Shown: positions 5,661-7,103 of the stretch, one piece after another
Position numbering within the stretch: position 1 is the first letter of the stretch
How the letters are laid out: each line of letters opens with the position of its first letter
NCBI GenBank assembly: GCA_009699025.1
Contig: WLOZ01000090.1
Span: 1-7,103 of the forward strand
DNA length: 7,103 bases
Origin: Actinomycetota bacterium
Lineage (GTDB): Bacteria; Actinomycetota; Actinomycetes; S36-B12; CAIYMF01
Direction of reading: 5' to 3'
Notes under the pieces: model-generated
The model's input: the letters and a program-made list of their open reading frames with translations, nothing else
Told to the model about the DNA's origin: nothing
Database searches by the model: none
Made by a program: the position numbers and the translations under genes

Positions 5661-6747
5661 GGGCGCCAAGGATCGTGGTAAGCCCTGCGGCGAAGGTAGG
5701 GACCGCGCTCGGATCCGGCGCCGCAAGGCCTGACGACGAGCACACCCGCACCACGGCGTCGGCGGCAGCCCGTGCGTCGCCCACCTCGACGAGTAGCCCG
5801 GTAACACCGTCGTTCACCATGCTGGGGATTCCGCCTGTGCGGGTGCCCACCGAGAGAAGTCCGTACGACGCGGCCTCTGCCAAGACGAGGCCGGCGCACT
5901 CAGCACGGCTGAGGAGCGCGAAGGCCGAGGCGCTGCGGAACAGGTGCTCAAGTTGTTCGCGTTGGGTGGGAGAACTGGGATCGAGTCGGCCATGGATGCG
6001 CACCCAGGGGGGAAGCGCCGACCCCGGCGGAGGAGTGCAGCCGACGATCTCGACACGGAGGTCAGGAAGCGCGTCGCGTGCGATGCCGGCGGCCTCAACG
6101 AGGGTGTCCATCCCCTTGCGGTGCCAGTCAACCCCGACGCTGAGGACCATGGGCGACTCCGACTCCGACTCCGTGCGCTGGTAGCCCGGCTCGGGCGAGA
6201 GGCTCGGACCGAAGGGCACGACGAGTGCGGGGGTGGAGACCTCGGGGTAGTGGGTGCGCAGCCCGTCGAGGGCCCATTGGGAGGCCAGAGCGATGAGGTC
6301 GACCGACGCGAGCGCCTCGCGCTCCGCCCGCATCATGCCTTGCACATTCCAGTTCGGCAGTCCGGTGAACTGGGGGTAGTAGTCAACCATCAGCGGCACT
6401 ATCGCATCGGTCCACAGCGCAAGCGGGGCTCCCACTGAGACCCGATCAGAGAGGGCCAGCGAGGTCACGCTGATCACCGCGCTGAGCGAGTCATGCTCCA
6501 CCCCGCGGCGCACCTCCCGCGCCGCTGCGCGTCGCAGCACCCCGATTCGGTCGAACTGCACGTGCTGGCCGAAAACACGGGCTCCCCTCGCGGCTCGCCC
6601 GGCACATCGAAACCCTGCCGCATTGAGAGGTCCCACGGCGACTGGCTCATGGCCGAGACTCGTGGCCGCGGCCATGATCGCCGCAGGAATTCCGGACCAG
6701 GTGCTGCGTAGCGCTGGGTCTCCGATCGCGGCCACCCCGATCCTCAT
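5620..6747 (-). CDS. Family 4 glycosyltransferase (GT-B fold)
   Basis: The product is 375 residues, a usual GT4 length. The N-terminal Rossmann domain starts MRIGVAAIGD, with a glycine loop near STWSGIPAAI (15-24). A linker is followed by the C-terminal domain beginning VLSVGVDWHRKGMDTLVEA (201-219), with Arg210/Lys211 in the donor-phosphate position. VEIVGCTPP (232-240), then AFALLSRAECAGLVLAEA (275-292), supply the EX7E motif (Glu283 and Glu291), followed by TRTGGIPSMVNDGVTGLLV (302-320). It is a retaining, cytoplasmic or membrane-associated transferase using a nucleotide sugar; donor and acceptor are unknown. The start is ATG 6747, which overlaps the stop of gmd by one base (TGATG), implying coupled translation. 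A GACTCC triplet repeat encodes Glu-Ser repeats at 193-198, in the interdomain linker. Confidence 0.9.
   Translation of the reverse strand: MRIGVAAIGDPALRSTWSGIPAAIMAAATSLGHEPVAVGPLNAAGFRCAGRAARGARVFGQHVQFDRIGVLRRAAAREVRRGVEHDSLSAVISVTSLALSDRVSVGAPLALWTDAIVPLMVDYYPQFTGLPNWNVQGMMRAEREALASVDLIALASQWALDGLRTHYPEVSTPALVVPFGPSLSPEPGYQRTESESESPMVLSVGVDWHRKGMDTLVEAAGIARDALPDLRVEIVGCTPPPGSALPPWVRIHGRLDPSSPTQREQLEHLFRSASAFALLSRAECAGLVLAEAASYGLLSVGTRTGGIPSMVNDGVTGLLVEVGDARAAADAVVRVCSSSGLAAPDPSAVPTFAAGLTTILGALSYQSASGQPRTG
6155..6172. repeat. Three tandem copies of GACTCC inside the GT4 gene
   Basis: Three exact GACTCC units in the plus-strand reading encode alternating Glu and Ser (residues 193-198) on the minus strand. 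The unit is six bases, so gain or loss of copies would not shift the frame. It lies just before the first strand of the C-terminal domain, where length changes may be tolerated. Confidence 0.7.
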
Positions 6748-7103
6748 CAGAGCTGCCCCGCGAGTGCCGCCACATCGGCATCGACCATGATGCGTGCGAG
6801 TTCAGGGGTGAGCACCGTGGGCGTCCACCCCAGTTCGCGCGAGGCCTTGGCGGCGTTACCGACCAGCGCGTCGACCTCCGACGGCCGCAGGTAGCGGTCG
6901 TCGAACCGCACGTGGCGCTCCCAGTTGAGGCCAGCGTGGCCGAAGGCCATCTCGACGAACTGGCCCACCGAGTACGAGGTTCCGGTGGCCACCACGTAGT
7001 CGTCGGGCTGGTCCTGCTGCAGCATGCGCCACATGGCGTCGACGTACTCGGGCGCGTAGCCCCAGTCGCGCGTGGCCTCCAGATTTCCTAGATACAGGGT
7101 GTC
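6747..7103 (-). CDS. gmd: GDP-mannose 4,6-dehydratase, C-terminal part (5' end outside window)
   Basis: The last 118 residues are visible; the family is about 320-370 residues, so roughly two thirds lie beyond the right edge. The enzyme converts GDP-D-mannose to GDP-4-keto-6-deoxy-D-mannose in the cytoplasm, the branch point to GDP-L-fucose, GDP-D-rhamnose and other deoxysugars. Diagnostic segments are LYLGNLEATRDWGYAPEYV (3-21), AMWRMLQQDQPDDYVVATG (23-41), YSVGQFVEMAF (44-54), DRYLRPSEVDALVGNAAKA (69-87) and LGWTPTV (91-97), all very like known Gmd C-termini. The frame is open to the window edge; the internal ATG at 7034 is not the start. The active-site Tyr/Lys and NADP-binding loop are outside the window. 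It precedes the GT4 gene in an operon, with TGATG at the junction. Codons 4-7 (TAT CTA GGA AAT) are unusually AT-rich for this DNA. Confidence 0.93.
   Translation of the reverse strand, partial: DTLYLGNLEATRDWGYAPEYVDAMWRMLQQDQPDDYVVATGTSYSVGQFVEMAFGHAGLNWERHVRFDDRYLRPSEVDALVGNAAKASRELGWTPTVLTPELARIMVDADVAALAGQL

Noticed and set aside
5675..6438. Two overlapping plus-strand open frames opposite the GT4 gene
   Set aside because: Low-complexity Ser/Ala/Arg and Gly/Arg/Asp-rich products without motifs; the minus strand carries intact GT4 motifs including EX7E.
1..7103. CRISPR array, tRNA/rRNA, insertion sequence, phage or toxin-antitoxin genes
   Set aside because: No spaced direct repeats, cloverleaf-like segments, transposase or integrase motifs, or small paired genes were seen on either strand by eye.

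Overview
The window is GC-rich DNA from what looks like a high-GC actinobacterium. A Microbacteriaceae-type organism is plausible from the protein styles, but this was not tested by any search. It carries part of a cell-surface or exopolysaccharide biosynthesis locus. Eight protein genes are supported, and two run off the window edges (the DUF4012 gene on the left, gmd on the right). I see no rRNA, tRNA, CRISPR array, transposase or attachment site. No gene-free stretch exceeds 300 bases; the longest is 169 bases (4436-4604).

Layout. 1-834 (+) is the C-terminal part of a DUF4012 protein, a family often found in actinobacterial polysaccharide loci. 842-1369 (-) is a SOUL heme-binding-type protein with no obvious link to glycan synthesis. 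1434-2903 (+) is a multi-pass O-antigen ligase/polymerase-like (Wzy/WaaL-type) membrane protein. 2757-4435 (-) holds two family-2 glycosyltransferases joined by a GTGA stop/start overlap. 4605-5660 (+) is a protein with motif-level resemblance to GT11-type fucosyltransferases. 5620-7103 (-) holds the 3' part of GDP-mannose 4,6-dehydratase (gmd), followed by a family-4 glycosyltransferase through a TGATG overlap.

Working model (inference). Gmd makes GDP-4-keto-6-deoxymannose, the precursor of GDP-L-fucose, GDP-D-rhamnose and related sugars. The GT2, GT4 and GT11-like enzymes assemble a repeat unit that contains a 6-deoxyhexose. The Wzy/WaaL-like protein polymerises or ligates it at the outer face of the membrane.

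Architecture. Gene direction switches repeatedly, and all three convergent junctions are packed with no room for a terminator: a 7-base gap (835-841), a 147-base antisense overlap (2757-2903) and a 41-base antisense overlap (5620-5660). The two divergent junctions (1370-1433 and 4436-4604) are the only clear places for promoters. The points most worth a second look are the divergent GT11-like protein, the apparently overprinted C-terminal tail of the Wzy-like protein, and possible leaderless starts in the SOUL/wzy divergent region. I found no convincing wholly new system.
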